Shown one piece after another: positions 8,914 to 18,543 of a stretch of DNA of 64,000 bases. Source of the stretch: Dyella flava (GTDB lineage Bacteria > Pseudomonadota > Gammaproteobacteria > Xanthomonadales > Rhodanobacteraceae); the NCBI RefSeq assembly GCF_016904955.1, contig NZ_JADIKE010000037.1, forward strand, positions 434,001 to 498,000, given 5' to 3'. Numbering within the stretch: position 1 is the first letter of the stretch; the number at the start of each line of letters is the position of its first letter. The position numbers and the translations under genes were made by a program. Below the pieces are notes generated by a model. That model did no database searches, had not been told where the DNA came from, and worked only from the letters and a program-made list of their open reading frames with translations.

Positions 8914-9404
8914 TGCGATCGATCGAGCCAGGCAACCGCAGCATGCACGATTGGCTCGATAGCTACAGCCACGATCATCAGCACCCCGCCAATCAGCTGC
9001 TGCACTGGATCTGCGTACCACCGATCGTGTGGAGCGCCGTCGCCATGATGTGGACGATTCCCGTGCCGGAAGCGTGGTTTCGTCCGGGCTCGTGGGCGGT
9101 GCTGGCGATCGTGCTGGCGTTTACCTGGTATTGGAAACATTCGCGCCGGCTTGGTGCGGCACTGTTGATCGCACTGGTGTTAATTGCGCTGAGCTGCGCC
9201 TGGGCCTTTGCGCAAATCGGTCCCGCCTCATTACTCAAGCTTGGCCTGACCGTGTTTGTGGTGGCCTGGATCGGTCAGTTTATTGGCCATCTGATCGAAG
9301 GACGTCGGCCGAGTTTTCTTACCGATCTTGCCTACCTGTTGATCGGTCCGGCCTGGTTGATGGATAAACTGCTCCGTCGCATCGGTTTCAGGGAAACCCC
9401 ATGA
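8913..9404 (+). CDS. Mpo1/DUF962-like membrane protein
   Basis: 163 residues from ATG 8913, which overlaps the stop of the SMR gene (TGATG); ATG 8943 gives the more typical family N-terminus (MHDWLDSYS) and may be the real start. The N-terminal signature HDHQHPANQLLHW and the later FIGHLIEGRRPS segment fit the DUF962/YGL010w (Mpo1-like) family; the histidines correspond to the iron-binding residues of yeast Mpo1, a fatty-acid alpha-oxidation dioxygenase. Four membrane helices are visible. Enzymatic activity of the bacterial homologue is not established. Overlaps the next gene by 4 bp. Confidence 0.8.
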   Translation: MRSIEPGNRSMHDWLDSYSHDHQHPANQLLHWICVPPIVWSAVAMMWTIPVPEAWFRPGSWAVLAIVLAFTWYWKHSRRLGAALLIALVLIALSCAWAFAQIGPASLLKLGLTVFVVAWIGQFIGHLIEGRRPSFLTDLAYLLIGPAWLMDKLLRRIGFRETP

Positions 9405-9814
9405 CGGTTCTGCTTACGCTGCTCAGCAGCGTTATCTGGTGGGTGCTTTACAGCAGTGTCGGCGCCATCGTCCCCGCACTGATCGTGTGGCTCGTGTTGC
9501 GCTGGAGCGAACGTGTGCCGGTGGTTTTCAACCGGGCTTACCTTGCCTGCCTGATCTGGTGCCTGTTCGTGATCCTGGTCAGTGCCGGTGTGGCAGCGCA
9601 CATCGGGGTGCTGCGTCCACCACTCACGCCTTTGCTTGCCAGCAACCTGTTTCGCCTTGTGCTGGCGATATCCATGCTGGTCGGCGTGCTCACATTGTGG
9701 CGACTGATTCCACGCATCGATGCGCGGCGCATACGTCTTGCCAGTGCATGCATGGCGGTTGCAGTGGTGATGGCGATCGGCTTCGGCGTCCTCACGACGC
9801 TGGCCAGCCGCTAA
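9401..9814 (+). CDS. Small integral membrane protein of unknown function
   Basis: 137 residues, four hydrophobic helices separated by short Arg-rich loops (RWSER, RIDARRIRL). ATG overlaps the stop of the DUF962 gene (ATGA), so it is the last gene of the purC-SMR-DUF962 set. No signature motif recognised; function unknown. Convergent with transketolase, with a hairpin between them. Confidence 0.75.
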   Translation: MTVLLTLLSSVIWWVLYSSVGAIVPALIVWLVLRWSERVPVVFNRAYLACLIWCLFVILVSAGVAAHIGVLRPPLTPLLASNLFRLVLAISMLVGVLTLWRLIPRIDARRIRLASACMAVAVVMAIGFGVLTTLASR

Positions 9815-9846
9815 TCCAGCGACTTGCGGTTCAATCTCATGAAATA

Positions 9847-9872
9847 CCCCTTCCTCCTTGCGGAGGAAGGGG
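9847..9872. terminator. Hairpin between convergent genes
   Basis: Perfect 11-bp stem CCCCTTCCTCC/GGAGGAAGGGG with a 4-base loop in the 70 bp between the convergent ends of the membrane protein gene and tkt. There is no clean T run on either side, so termination is likely but not certain. Confidence 0.5.
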
Positions 9873-9884
9873 CAACGCCATGCA

Positions 9885-11879
9885 TTAGCCGATAACGCGC
9901 TTCACCGTGTCGACCACATGGGCCACGGTGAATCCGTAGTACTCGAACAATTGGGGCGCCGGCGCAGAAGCGCCGTAGGTGGTCATGCCGACCGCGTCGC
10001 CATCGAGGCCGACGTACTTGAACCAGTAATCGACATTGGCCGCTTCCACCGCCACGCGTGCACGGCACCAGCTCGGCAGCACGGCTTCGCGGTATTCCAG
10101 CGGCTGTGCATCGAACTCTTCCGTGCATGGCATCGACACCACACGCACCGGCACGTTCTGCTGCGCCAGCGTACGAGCAGCCTCCATCGCCAGCTCCACT
10201 TCCGAGCCCGTAGCAATCAAGATCGCCTTGAACTTGGTATCCGCCGGATCGGAAAGCACATAGGCGCCGCGCGCGATGTCCACTACCTGCTGCGTTGTGC
10301 GCTGCTGATGCTTGAGCGTCTGACGCGAAAAGATCAGGCAGGACGGTGCGCCCTTGCGCTCAATGGCTGCTTTCCAGGACACCGCCGATTCCGTCACGTC
10401 GCATGGACGCCACACCCTGTTGTTCGGGATCAGTCGCAGCGACCCCAAGTGTTCGACCGGCTGATGGGTCCGGCCGTCTTCGCCCAAACCAATCGAGTCG
10501 TGCGTATAGACATGGATGACATGCGCCGGAATCAGGCAGCTCATGCGCACGGCATTGCGCGCATAGTCGGAAAATACCAGGAAGGTACCGTCATACGGCA
10601 GGAAACCGCCATGCAACGCCAGACCGTTGGCGATCGCGGTCATGCCGAACTCGCGCACGCCGTAGTGCACGTAGTTACCTTCGGGACCCGTGATGTTCTT
10701 GCTGCCCTTCCACATGGTGAGGTTGGAACCGGCCAGGTCGGCCGAACCGCCCACCAGTTCCGGCAACAACGGACCAAACGCGTCCAGCGTCATCTGCGAA
10801 GCCTTGCGCGAGGCGACGTCCGGACCTTCGGCCTGCATCTTCGCGATATAAGCCTGCGCCTTTTCCGCGAAGTCCGCCGGCAGCTCGCCAGCCATGCGGC
10901 GGCGGAATTCGGCGGCGAGTTCCGGATAGGCAGTCTCGTACTTGGCGAACGCGTCGTTCCACTGCTGCTCGCGCTCGGCACCGATCACCTTCTTGTCCCA
11001 GCCGGCATAGATGTCCTGCGGGATTTCGAACGGCGCATAGCGCCAGTCGAGCACATCGCGCGCAGCGGCAACTTCATCCTTGCCGAGCGCCGCGCCGTGG
11101 CTTACTTCCTTGCCCTGCTTGTGCGGGGCACCGAAGCCGATGATGGTCTTGCAGATGATCAGCGTCGGCTTTTCGTTTTGCGAGGTAGCCTGCTCCAGCG
11201 CCTTTTTCACCGCGCTGGCATCATGACCGTCGATGACGCCAATCACGTTCCAGCCATACGCCTCGAAGCGCTTGGCCGTGTTATCGGTAAACCAGCCTTC
11301 CACTTCGCCGTCGATGGAAATGTTGTTGTCATCGTAGATCGCGACCAGCTTGCCCAGCTTCCAGGTACCGGCCAGCGAAGCCACTTCGTGCGAGATGCCT
11401 TCCATAAGGCAGCCGTCGCCCACCGTCACATAAGTATGGTGATCGACGATGGTGTGGCCCGGGCGGTTGAAATGCGCGGCGAGCACCTTTTCCGCCAACG
11501 CGAAACCCACCGAATTGGCCAGACCCTGGCCCAGAGGGCCGGTGGTGGTTTCCACACCTGGCGTTTCATGGGCTTCCGGATGGCCAGCGGTGTGGGAATG
11601 GAGCTGACGGAACTGTTTGATCTGCTCCATCGGCAGGTCATAGCCGGTGAGGTGCAGCAAGGCGTACTGCAGCATCGAACCGTGCCCGTTGGAGAGCACG
11701 AAACGGTCGCGATTAGGCCACTTCGGGTTGCCTGGATTGAACTTCAGGAAGTCATTCCACAGCACTTCGGCGATGTCGGCCATGCCCATGGGCATGCCGG
11801 GATGGCCGGAGTTGGCCTTCTCCACAGCGTCCATGGCCAGGGCGCGGACAGCATTGGCAAGTTCGCGACGGGAAGTCAT
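9885..11879 (-). CDS. tkt: Transketolase
   Basis: 664 residues, typical full length. Thiamine-diphosphate enzyme moving two-carbon units between sugar phosphates (pentose phosphate pathway). Visible: [30 protein letters not shown], the ThDP/metal motif [12 protein letters not shown] through DDNNISIDG, the [16 protein letters not shown] substrate and cofactor residues of the middle domain, and the C-terminal regulatory domain. ATG 11879 is preceded by GGAG. Divergent from the outer-membrane protein gene, sharing a 348-bp spacer. Part of the sugar-phosphate block with rpe, fbaB, pyk and gapA. Confidence 0.97.
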   Translation of the reverse strand: MTSRRELANAVRALAMDAVEKANSGHPGMPMGMADIAEVLWNDFLKFNPGNPKWPNRDRFVLSNGHGSMLQYALLHLTGYDLPMEQIKQFRQLHSHTAGHPEAHETPGVETTTGPLGQGLANSVGFALAEKVLAAHFNRPGHTIVDHHTYVTVGDGCLMEGISHEVASLAGTWKLGKLVAIYDDNNISIDGEVEGWFTDNTAKRFEAYGWNVIGVIDGHDASAVKKALEQATSQNEKPTLIICKTIIGFGAPHKQGKEVSHGAALGKDEVAAARDVLDWRYAPFEIPQDIYAGWDKKVIGAEREQQWNDAFAKYETAYPELAAEFRRRMAGELPADFAEKAQAYIAKMQAEGPDVASRKASQMTLDAFGPLLPELVGGSADLAGSNLTMWKGSKNITGPEGNYVHYGVREFGMTAIANGLALHGGFLPYDGTFLVFSDYARNAVRMSCLIPAHVIHVYTHDSIGLGEDGRTHQPVEHLGSLRLIPNNRVWRPCDVTESAVSWKAAIERKGAPSCLIFSRQTLKHQQRTTQQVVDIARGAYVLSDPADTKFKAILIATGSEVELAMEAARTLAQQNVPVRVVSMPCTEEFDAQPLEYREAVLPSWCRARVAVEAANVDYWFKYVGLDGDAVGMTTYGASAPAPQLFEYYGFTVAHVVDTVKRVIG

Positions 11880-12227
11880 CAGGTTTATCTCCGGAGGCAG
11901 GCAACAAAAGAAGCTATTGTCGCCGATCGTTTGCGATCTGTCGTCCGATTCCCGCCTGCGAACGCAAAACCTGACGCGACTGAAGTCAGCCGGTCCGCGC
12001 GGCGCAGGCCTTGGCGCCCATCTGTCCGAACGCCGAATGTCGCAAATTCATACGTATTCAGAGGCAATTCTTAAATATTAATAAAGTCTTAATACTAAAC
12101 TTCTTGGTGTTGAATCACGTCAGCGAAAACCCATCTAACCCGTACGCATCGCCGCACGCATGCGTACAGGCTTTCGGCTTCCCCCTAAGTGCCGACGACC
12201 TGATCAATGCATAACAAGGAGTACTCC
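11880..12227. promoter_or_regulatory. Divergent promoter region with AT-rich core
   Basis: Gene-free spacer between tkt and the outer-membrane protein gene. Bases about 12047-12112 are markedly AT-rich (for example TTAAATATTAATAAAGTC), unlike the rest of the window, and are the best place for the plus-strand promoter; that would leave a leader of about 120-150 bases before the ATG at 12228. No specific operator identified. Confidence 0.45.
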
Positions 12228-12830
12228 ATGAAAAAGACGCTGTTTGCTGTTGCTCTCGCCGCCGTCGGTTTTGCCGCTGTCCCCGCAGCGTTCGCGCAGA
12301 CCGCCCCCGCTCAGCTTGCCCAGCAGGGCTGGTACGTGGGCGCCGATGCCGGTTATGGCCAGGTGAACAAGGGCCCGTATGACAACCAAGGCAACTACAT
12401 CGGTGGCGTCAAGGGCGGTTACCGCTTCGCCATCAATCCGGAAACCTCGGTCGGCGTAGAAGCGGGTTACCAGTACCTGGGCTTCGTCAATGCAAAGGGT
12501 GCCGAAAACGTGTCTTCGAACCGTGGCCGCCTGTATGGCCCGACCCTCGGCGCCAACCTGCGTTGGAACTTCAACCCGAGCTGGTATGCCGAAATCCGCG
12601 CGGGCGCCATGTATGCACAGGGCTCCGGCCTGACCGACACGTATGATTCCTCGTACCAGCGCTTCGAGCGCATTCGCCCGTATGCCGGCGTGGGCGTGGG
12701 TTACAACCTTGCTGCGAACTGGAGCGTGGGCGTGAACTACGACTACTACGATGGCCAGGGCAAGAGCGGCAACCAGGGCGTGCAGTTGCAGACCAATGCC
12801 GTCACGGTCTCCGCTGAATACCGCTTCTGA
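12228..12830 (+). CDS. Outer-membrane beta-barrel protein (OmpA-like barrel)
   Basis: 200 residues. ATG 12228 has AAGGAG 8 bp upstream. Signal peptide MKKTLFAVALAAVGFAAVPAAFA, then alternating strands rich in Gly and aromatic residues (GWYVGADAGYG, GVEAGYQYLGF, RPYAGVGVGYN, VGVNYDYYDG) and the C-terminal Phe (AEYRF) needed for barrel assembly. This fits an eight-stranded OmpA-type barrel without the peptidoglycan-binding domain. Strong ribosome site, AT-rich promoter and a good terminator suggest high expression. Exact role unknown. Confidence 0.85.
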   Translation: MKKTLFAVALAAVGFAAVPAAFAQTAPAQLAQQGWYVGADAGYGQVNKGPYDNQGNYIGGVKGGYRFAINPETSVGVEAGYQYLGFVNAKGAENVSSNRGRLYGPTLGANLRWNFNPSWYAEIRAGAMYAQGSGLTDTYDSSYQRFERIRPYAGVGVGYNLAANWSVGVNYDYYDGQGKSGNQGVQLQTNAVTVSAEYRF

Positions 12831-12858
12831 TCTCAGTTAGCTGGTTGACGCTGAAACA

Positions 12859-12887
12859 GAAAGGGCGCCCAACGGCGCCCTTTCTTT
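12859..12887 (+). terminator. Rho-independent terminator after the outer-membrane protein gene
   Basis: 11-bp stem GAAAGGGCGCC/GGCGCCCTTTC, 4-base loop, followed by TTTAT. It is A-flanked on the left, so it may also help end the convergent aldolase transcript. Confidence 0.75.
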
Positions 12888-12915
12888 ATGGCCAGATCAA
12901 TGCCGGCTGAAGCGA

Positions 12916-13920
12916 TCAGCCCTTCCACTGACCCAGCGCGGCAAGACCATTGTCCTTGGCGCGGGCGGAAACCGTCTTCTGGGCTTCGGCGTAGTTGGCT
13001 TTCATGTCCTTCGACCACAGCTTGAGCGCAGCCTGTTGCATGGCACGGCCGTAGGAGAAGGAAAGCGGCCACGGATGCGGACCCATGCGGTTCATCGCAT
13101 TGAGGTGCGCGGTGGACTGTTCGTCGCTCTGGCCGCCGGAGAGGAACACGATGCCCGGCAGGGTGGCCGGCACGGTCGTCTTCAGCACGCGCACGGTGGC
13201 TTCGGCCACTTCCTCGACGCTAGCCTGGTCTTCCGCATCCTTGCCCGGGATGACCATGCTGACCTTCAGGATCGTGCCTTCCAGCAGCACGTTCTGCTCA
13301 TACAGCGCGTTGAACAGGCTGCGCAGCACGGCTTCGTGCACTTCATAGCTGACTTCGATGCTGTGATCGCCGTCCATGATCACTTCCGGCTCGACCATCG
13401 GCACCAGACCGGCCTCCTGGCAAAGCGCGGCGTAGCGGGCCAGCGCGTGGCAGTTGGCTTCGATGGCAGTGGAGCTGGGGTTGTCTTCGCTGATATTGAT
13501 GACCGCGCGCCACTTGGCGAACTGGGCGCCGAGCTTGGCGTATTCGGCCAGGCGCTCACGCAGGCCGTCGAGGCCTTCGGTCACCACATCACCCGGGAAA
13601 CCGGCCAGCGGCACCGGCCCCTTGTCGACCTTGATGCCCGGGATGATGCCGTGCTTCTTCATCACCTGGGTGAACGGCACGCCGTCCTTGGTCGACTGGC
13701 GGATGGTTTCGTCGTACAGGATCGCGCCGGAGATGTGATCGGAGAGGCTCGGCGAGGTCAACAGCAACTCACGGTAGGCGCGGCGGTTCTCTTCGGTGTT
13801 TTCAATCCCGACCGCCTCGAAGCGCTTCTTGATGGTGTTGGTCGACTCATCGATGGCGATGATGCCCTTGCCCGGCGCGACCATCGCCAGGGCGATGCTC
13901 TCGAGATCTTCAATGCTCAT
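12916..13920 (-). CDS. fbaB: Fructose-bisphosphate aldolase class I
   Basis: 334 residues, class I (Schiff-base) aldolase of the eukaryote-like type, cleaving fructose 1,6-bisphosphate. Signatures: GKGIIAIDEST near the N-terminus, KVDKGPVPLAG, WRAVINI, EPEVIMDGDHSIE and the Schiff-base lysine in GTILKVSMVIPG, then FLSGGQSDE. It lacks the metal-binding histidines of class II enzymes. ATG 13920. Upstream 91-bp leader holds Gly-rich repeats of no clear function; convergent with the outer-membrane protein gene. Confidence 0.95.
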   Translation of the reverse strand: MSIEDLESIALAMVAPGKGIIAIDESTNTIKKRFEAVGIENTEENRRAYRELLLTSPSLSDHISGAILYDETIRQSTKDGVPFTQVMKKHGIIPGIKVDKGPVPLAGFPGDVVTEGLDGLRERLAEYAKLGAQFAKWRAVINISEDNPSSTAIEANCHALARYAALCQEAGLVPMVEPEVIMDGDHSIEVSYEVHEAVLRSLFNALYEQNVLLEGTILKVSMVIPGKDAEDQASVEEVAEATVRVLKTTVPATLPGIVFLSGGQSDEQSTAHLNAMNRMGPHPWPLSFSYGRAMQQAALKLWSKDMKANYAEAQKTVSARAKDNGLAALGQWKG

Positions 13921-14058
13921 TGGACGACTCCGTAAAACTTTGGCGGCTTACCGCCGCAAGAGAAGGACGCCACCCGTGCGGGCGGTTAGGTTTGAAAAGG
14001 CGCGATTATAGACCCAACCGGTCCAGGCGGCGCCCAGACGGACCGAACGGGGGCGCGA

Positions 14059-14511
14059 TCAGCCCTGGGCGTAGCCCGGTAGCTTGCAGGGAGCCATCAA
14101 GGCGGCCTGCTGGGCTTTATCGTCCGGCGAGTTGAACGGGACGATGTAATAAGTGGAGATCGGGGTTTCGTTCTTGTTGCTGAGCGACGGCCCATAGCGG
14201 AACTTGGACACCGCGCTGATCGCTGCCTTGCCGAGATCGCTCGGTGGCACCATCTTGGCGACCTGCAGGTTCATCGGTACGCCATCGGAGCCGATGGTGT
14301 AGGTCACCGCCACGCAACCCGGCTTGTAGATGTTCACGCCACTATTGGGCACATCGACCTGGATGCCTTCCCGGGGATTGTTGATCAGTATCCAGTTGCT
14401 GGAGAGCTGCTCCGGCGCGACGCGTTGCGCCTCCTGGGCAATGGCAGGCATGGCGGCAGCAAGCACACCGGCCACCAGCAGGGATTGGCCGAAACGAGTC
14501 AAAGCGTGCAT
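14059..14511 (-). CDS. Periplasmic TonB C-terminal-like protein
   Basis: 150 residues. Signal peptide (FGQSLLVAGVLAAAMPAIAQ) rather than a TonB membrane anchor, followed by a region resembling the TonB C-terminal fold: CVAVTYTIGSDGVPMNLQV then AISAVSKFRYGPS. Two cysteines (KPGCVAV, APCKL) could form a disulfide. Without an anchor and Pro-rich spacer it cannot act as a classical energy transducer; it may be a stand-alone TonB-box binding or envelope protein. Flanked upstream by the inverted-repeat element at 14553. Confidence 0.7.
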   Translation of the reverse strand: MHALTRFGQSLLVAGVLAAAMPAIAQEAQRVAPEQLSSNWILINNPREGIQVDVPNSGVNIYKPGCVAVTYTIGSDGVPMNLQVAKMVPPSDLGKAAISAVSKFRYGPSLSNKNETPISTYYIVPFNSPDDKAQQAALMAPCKLPGYAQG

Positions 14512-14552
14512 GACATGCCTCCGAGGTATGGCGGTTGGGGATGGAACCTAGT

Positions 14553-14823
14553 CTAGGGCCTGTTAGCACTATTGGCGTGGCCCGCGCCGGAAGCTGTTTG
14601 CACGCCAGTCAAGGAAGAGTGAGGGAGTGTACGTCGGTACACGACTGAGTGATGAGGCAGGATGGTGGGCAAACAGACCCGGCCCTTCGGGTTGCCGAGG
14701 AGTGGCCACCATGCGGCAGCGCGCGGCTTGCCTTGGCAGCCAGCCAAGCCTGCACCACGCACTACCACCTGACGACCACTCCTCGGCAACGCGGGCTACG
14801 CCAATAGTGCTAACAGACCCTAG
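14553..14823. mobile_element. MITE-like element with 34-bp terminal inverted repeats
   Basis: The outer arms 14553-14586 and 14790-14823 are inverted copies of each other over 34 bp with only two mismatches visible (core GTTAGCACTATTGGCGT). The outermost bases read CTAG at both ends. Inside, a second perfect inverted pair (GTTGCCGAGGAGTGG near 14691 and its complement near 14775) makes the right half foldable. No ORF of convincing content lies within the 271 bp. Structure fits a non-autonomous miniature transposable element inserted in the spacer between the TonB-like gene and pyk; the parent transposase family is unknown. Confidence 0.65.
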
Positions 14824-14877
14824 GGCCTGCCCTAGCCAACCGCCATGCATCTGCGTGACAGCCAAGCGCTCCGCTGT

Positions 14878-16353
14878 TCAAAGATCGCGCAGGCTTTCCA
14901 CCATGCCATCCGCACCGACCGAAAGCAGCTTCAGCGTATTGGTGCCGCCACCGCGACCGATGTGATCGCCGTGGGTGAGCACCACGCGATCGCCTTCCGA
15001 TAGCTTGCCGGCTGCAAACAACTGACGCACGGCCTCGCGTGCCGACACGGCGGGGTTCAAGGTGTCGTGGGTGAACTTCACTGGCTGCACGTCACGCAGT
15101 ACCAGCATGCGACGACGCGCATCGTCGAACGGCGACAGCGCATAGATCGGCACCGCACTGCGATAGCGAGACAACCACTGTGCCGTGGCGCCCGACTCGG
15201 TCAACGCCACAATTGCACGCACACCGACTTCGCTGGCCAGCAACATCGCCGCCAGCGCGATCGCCTGATCGGTACGATCGAGGCGGTGGCCGCCGCTGGC
15301 GGTCATGTCTTCCTTGGGTTCGAACTGGCGTTCGGCGCCCAGGCAGATACGGCGCAATGCAGCGACGGCCTTGTCCGGGTGCGCGCCCGCTGCCGACTCT
15401 TCCGACAACATCACTGCATCGGTGCCATCGATGACAGCATTGGCGACGTCGAGCACCTCAGCACGGGTCGGAATCGGCGAGCGCACCATCGACTGCAGCA
15501 TCTGTGTCGCGGTGATGACGGCGCGGTTCCGTTGCACCGTCTCGCGGATGATCTTTTTCTGCAGGCCCGGTAGCTCGGCGTCGCCGATTTCCACGCCAAG
15601 ATCGCCACGCGCCACCATCACCACATCGGACGCATCGATGATTTCACCCAACACCGGAATCGCATCGGCGCGCTCGATCTTGGCGACCAGCGAGGCATTA
15701 CCACCGGCTTCATGCAACAGGCGTCGTGCCTGCTCCATGTCCGCACCGGAACGCACGAAGGACACCGCAAGAAAATCCGCACCGATCTCGGCGGCCAGCT
15801 TGATGTCCGCCTTGTCTTTCTCCGACAACGCGGACACGGACAGGCCACCACCCTGACGATTCAAGCCCTTGCGATCGGAAAGACGACCGCCGATCAATAC
15901 CCGGCAACGCACTTCCGTGCCGACCACCTCAAGCACCGTCAACGCTACCAGGCCATCATCCAGCAACAACACGTCATCGGCTTTCACATCCTGCGGCAGG
16001 CCGAGGTAACTCACCCCGACACGCGATGCATCGCCCGCAGGCGCATCGACACGGCAATCCAGCACGAAGGTATCGCCGTCTTTCAGTTCAACCGGGCCGT
16101 TGGCAAAGCGTTCAACACGGATCTTCGGCCCCTGCAAGTCCGCCAGGATGCCCACTTCGCGCCCTACCTTTTCGGCCGCCTTGCGCACAGCCACGGCGCG
16201 GGCACGATGATCATCGGACTGACCATGCGACAGGTTGAGGCGAACCACATCCACGCCTTCGGCGATGATTTTTTCAAGCATGCCCGGCGCATCGGTGGCG
16301 GGGCCCAGGGTGGCAACAATCTTGGTGCGGCGGGAATGAGTATCGGTAGTCAT
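14878..16353 (-). CDS. pyk: Pyruvate kinase
   Basis: 491 residues, full length. Converts phosphoenolpyruvate and ADP to pyruvate and ATP. Visible: KIVATLGPAT at the N-terminus, VRLNLSHG, the B-domain, KIERADAI with the catalytic Lys, MVARGDLGVEIG, and ATQMLQSM followed by PTRAEVLDVANAVIDG and the regulatory C-terminal domain from about 350. ATG 16353. Monocistronic; upstream it faces the S9 peptidase gene divergently across 124 bp. Confidence 0.97.
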   Translation of the reverse strand: MTTDTHSRRTKIVATLGPATDAPGMLEKIIAEGVDVVRLNLSHGQSDDHRARAVAVRKAAEKVGREVGILADLQGPKIRVERFANGPVELKDGDTFVLDCRVDAPAGDASRVGVSYLGLPQDVKADDVLLLDDGLVALTVLEVVGTEVRCRVLIGGRLSDRKGLNRQGGGLSVSALSEKDKADIKLAAEIGADFLAVSFVRSGADMEQARRLLHEAGGNASLVAKIERADAIPVLGEIIDASDVVMVARGDLGVEIGDAELPGLQKKIIRETVQRNRAVITATQMLQSMVRSPIPTRAEVLDVANAVIDGTDAVMLSEESAAGAHPDKAVAALRRICLGAERQFEPKEDMTASGGHRLDRTDQAIALAAMLLASEVGVRAIVALTESGATAQWLSRYRSAVPIYALSPFDDARRRMLVLRDVQPVKFTHDTLNPAVSAREAVRQLFAAGKLSEGDRVVLTHGDHIGRGGGTNTLKLLSVGADGMVESLRDL

Positions 16354-16477
16354 CGCTTCGGTGTTCGTAGTCGTCTTCGGAGACTAACAGAACTACACTC
16401 GTATTCGGACAGTCACCAGCTATGCAAACGAATGCATACCGTGACGCATCGCCGCAAAAATCCAAAGGGGAAAATGG

Positions 16478-18523
16478 ATGGCTAGACGTAAATGGGGCCT
16501 AATGGCCCTGCTCGTAACTTCTCTCTTGATAACTCATGAGGGAGCCGCCGCTGACGCAGCCCCCAATACTGCCGCGCATGGTCCGATACCCATCGGCAAC
16601 TTCATTCGACAGCCGGACTTTTCCAAGGTCACCATCTCCCCGGATGGCCGCTACCTCGCGGCACTCGTGCCGCTGCCGGACAATCCCTATGGCAACCTGA
16701 TCGGCATCGTCGACGCGAAGACCGCCAAGATAGTGCACGTGCTGCGCTCCGCCTCGAACACGCTCATCGCCGATTATTTCTGGGCCAGCGATGACCGCAT
16801 CGTGGCAACGCTGGCCACCCAGCGCGGCGGCCTGGACACACCACTACCAACCGGCGAACTTTTCGCCACCAATGCGGACGGCAGCGATCAGGTCGACCTG
16901 TTCGGCTATCGCGCGGGCGGTCCGCAGACCGGCACCCTGATTCACACGACGGAAAAGCGCAACGCCTATGCGGAGCCTATAAGCCGTTATCCCATCGATA
17001 AAAACAAGATCCTCATCGCGGTCAACGACTTCACCCACGAGCGTGCAGGAAGCTTCACTGAAGCCGAGATTCTTGATATACGCAATGGACGAGCGGTCAG
17101 CCAGGGCAACTCCCCGGTCCCCAATGCCAAGCTGATTGCCGATCATGCCGGCCAGGTGCGTGTGGCCTATGCGGACAATCAGTTCAAGGGCGACATGGTC
17201 TGGCTTCGCGCCTCGCCTAGCGATGCATGGACGGTGCTCAACGACCCGGGCAAATCCGGCGTCGAATTCGCCCCCATCGGATTCAATCGCGATAACAGCA
17301 AGCTCTATGTACGCATGGCGCATGGCGATCGGCCCGACGCCATCGAACTGATGGATCTGGCCAATCACACATTCACCAAGGTGTACCAAGGCCAGTTCGC
17401 CGATCCCGGCGAGCTGTTGCCGACCGCCGATGGCCTGGATTACTACGCCATCATCACCAACGATGGTGAGCAGAAACTGTTCTATCTCAATGAAAACAGT
17501 CCGGAAGCCCAACTAAGCAAAGCCCTGGCTGCCAACTTTCCTGGTCAGCTGGCCTACTTTTCCAGCTTCACACGTGACGGCAAGCGCGCCATCGTGCGGG
17601 TGGTCAGCGATCGCAATCCGGGCGACTACTACCTGTTCGATCTGGACACGCGCAACGCACGCTACGTATTCAGCGCCATGCCCTGGATCGACGCGCACCA
17701 GATGCGCCCGATGCAACCGATTGAACTGACGACCCGGGACGGGCTGCTCTTGCATGGCTTTCTGACCGTGCCGGCCGGCAACAAGCCGTTCCCGCTGATC
17801 GTGCTGCCGCATGGCGGTCCCCACTGGATCTTCGACACGTGGGGATTCAATTCGGAAACGCAGATGTTCGCCGATCGTGGCTACGCGGTCCTGCAAATCA
17901 ACTATCGCGGCTCTGGCGGTTATGGCGTCAATTTCGTCTCACGCGGTTTCCGGCAGTGGGGCCTGAGCATGCAGGATGACCTTACCGATGCCACCGAATG
18001 GGCCATCCACCAGGGCTATGCCGATGCGCAACGTATCTGCATCTACGGCGCCAGCTATGGCGGCTATGCCGCAATCGAAGGCGCTGTACGCGAACCGGAT
18101 CTGTACAAGTGCGCGGTTGGGTATTCGGGCGTCTACGACTTGCGCGTGCAGCTGAGCAACAGCGACACGGAGCAAACTGACAAAGGCGATGCGTATTTAA
18201 AGCTCGCCCTCGGTTACGACCAGGATGACCTGTTGCGCCGCTCGCCGCTCAGCGGCGTCAACCGCATCAAGGCCGATCTCTTGCTGATCCATGGCGGCGA
18301 AGACCCGCGTGCGCCGTTCAAGAATTTCAAGGAATTGACCAAGGCACTGGATCAGGACAACAAGCATTACGAAACCCTGGTCGAACCCGATGAAGGTCAC
18401 GGCTTCTTTCTGCCCCAACATCGGGAAGAAGCTTATGAAAAGATCGTGAGCTTCATCGACAGCCATATCGGCTCAAGCGATATGGCGTCAGATAAACAGA
18501 CTCAAGCCAAAGCCAGCCCATAG
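16478..18523 (+). CDS. Secreted S9 (prolyl oligopeptidase family) serine peptidase
   Basis: 681 residues: signal peptide (LMALLVTSLLITHEGAAA), a propeller-like N-terminal domain opening with FSKVTISPDGRYLA, and a C-terminal alpha/beta-hydrolase domain (about 410-665). The triad is complete: Ser526 in GASYGGYAA, Asp609 in HGGEDPRAPF, His641 in DEGHGF. It probably acts in the periplasm on oligopeptides as a dipeptidyl- or acylaminoacyl-peptidase. An ATG 4 bp upstream in another frame hits a stop at once, so 16478 is the start. Convergent with the S1/P1 nuclease gene 20 bp away. Confidence 0.92.
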   Translation: MARRKWGLMALLVTSLLITHEGAAADAAPNTAAHGPIPIGNFIRQPDFSKVTISPDGRYLAALVPLPDNPYGNLIGIVDAKTAKIVHVLRSASNTLIADYFWASDDRIVATLATQRGGLDTPLPTGELFATNADGSDQVDLFGYRAGGPQTGTLIHTTEKRNAYAEPISRYPIDKNKILIAVNDFTHERAGSFTEAEILDIRNGRAVSQGNSPVPNAKLIADHAGQVRVAYADNQFKGDMVWLRASPSDAWTVLNDPGKSGVEFAPIGFNRDNSKLYVRMAHGDRPDAIELMDLANHTFTKVYQGQFADPGELLPTADGLDYYAIITNDGEQKLFYLNENSPEAQLSKALAANFPGQLAYFSSFTRDGKRAIVRVVSDRNPGDYYLFDLDTRNARYVFSAMPWIDAHQMRPMQPIELTTRDGLLLHGFLTVPAGNKPFPLIVLPHGGPHWIFDTWGFNSETQMFADRGYAVLQINYRGSGGYGVNFVSRGFRQWGLSMQDDLTDATEWAIHQGYADAQRICIYGASYGGYAAIEGAVREPDLYKCAVGYSGVYDLRVQLSNSDTEQTDKGDAYLKLALGYDQDDLLRRSPLSGVNRIKADLLLIHGGEDPRAPFKNFKELTKALDQDNKHYETLVEPDEGHGFFLPQHREEAYEKIVSFIDSHIGSSDMASDKQTQAKASP

Positions 18524-18543
18524 CGGGCTGGCCTGAAAAGCGC

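Noticed and set aside
9858..12074. Long plus-strand open frame opposite transketolase
   Set aside because: Antisense shadow of tkt with low-complexity Arg/His/Gln content and no motif.
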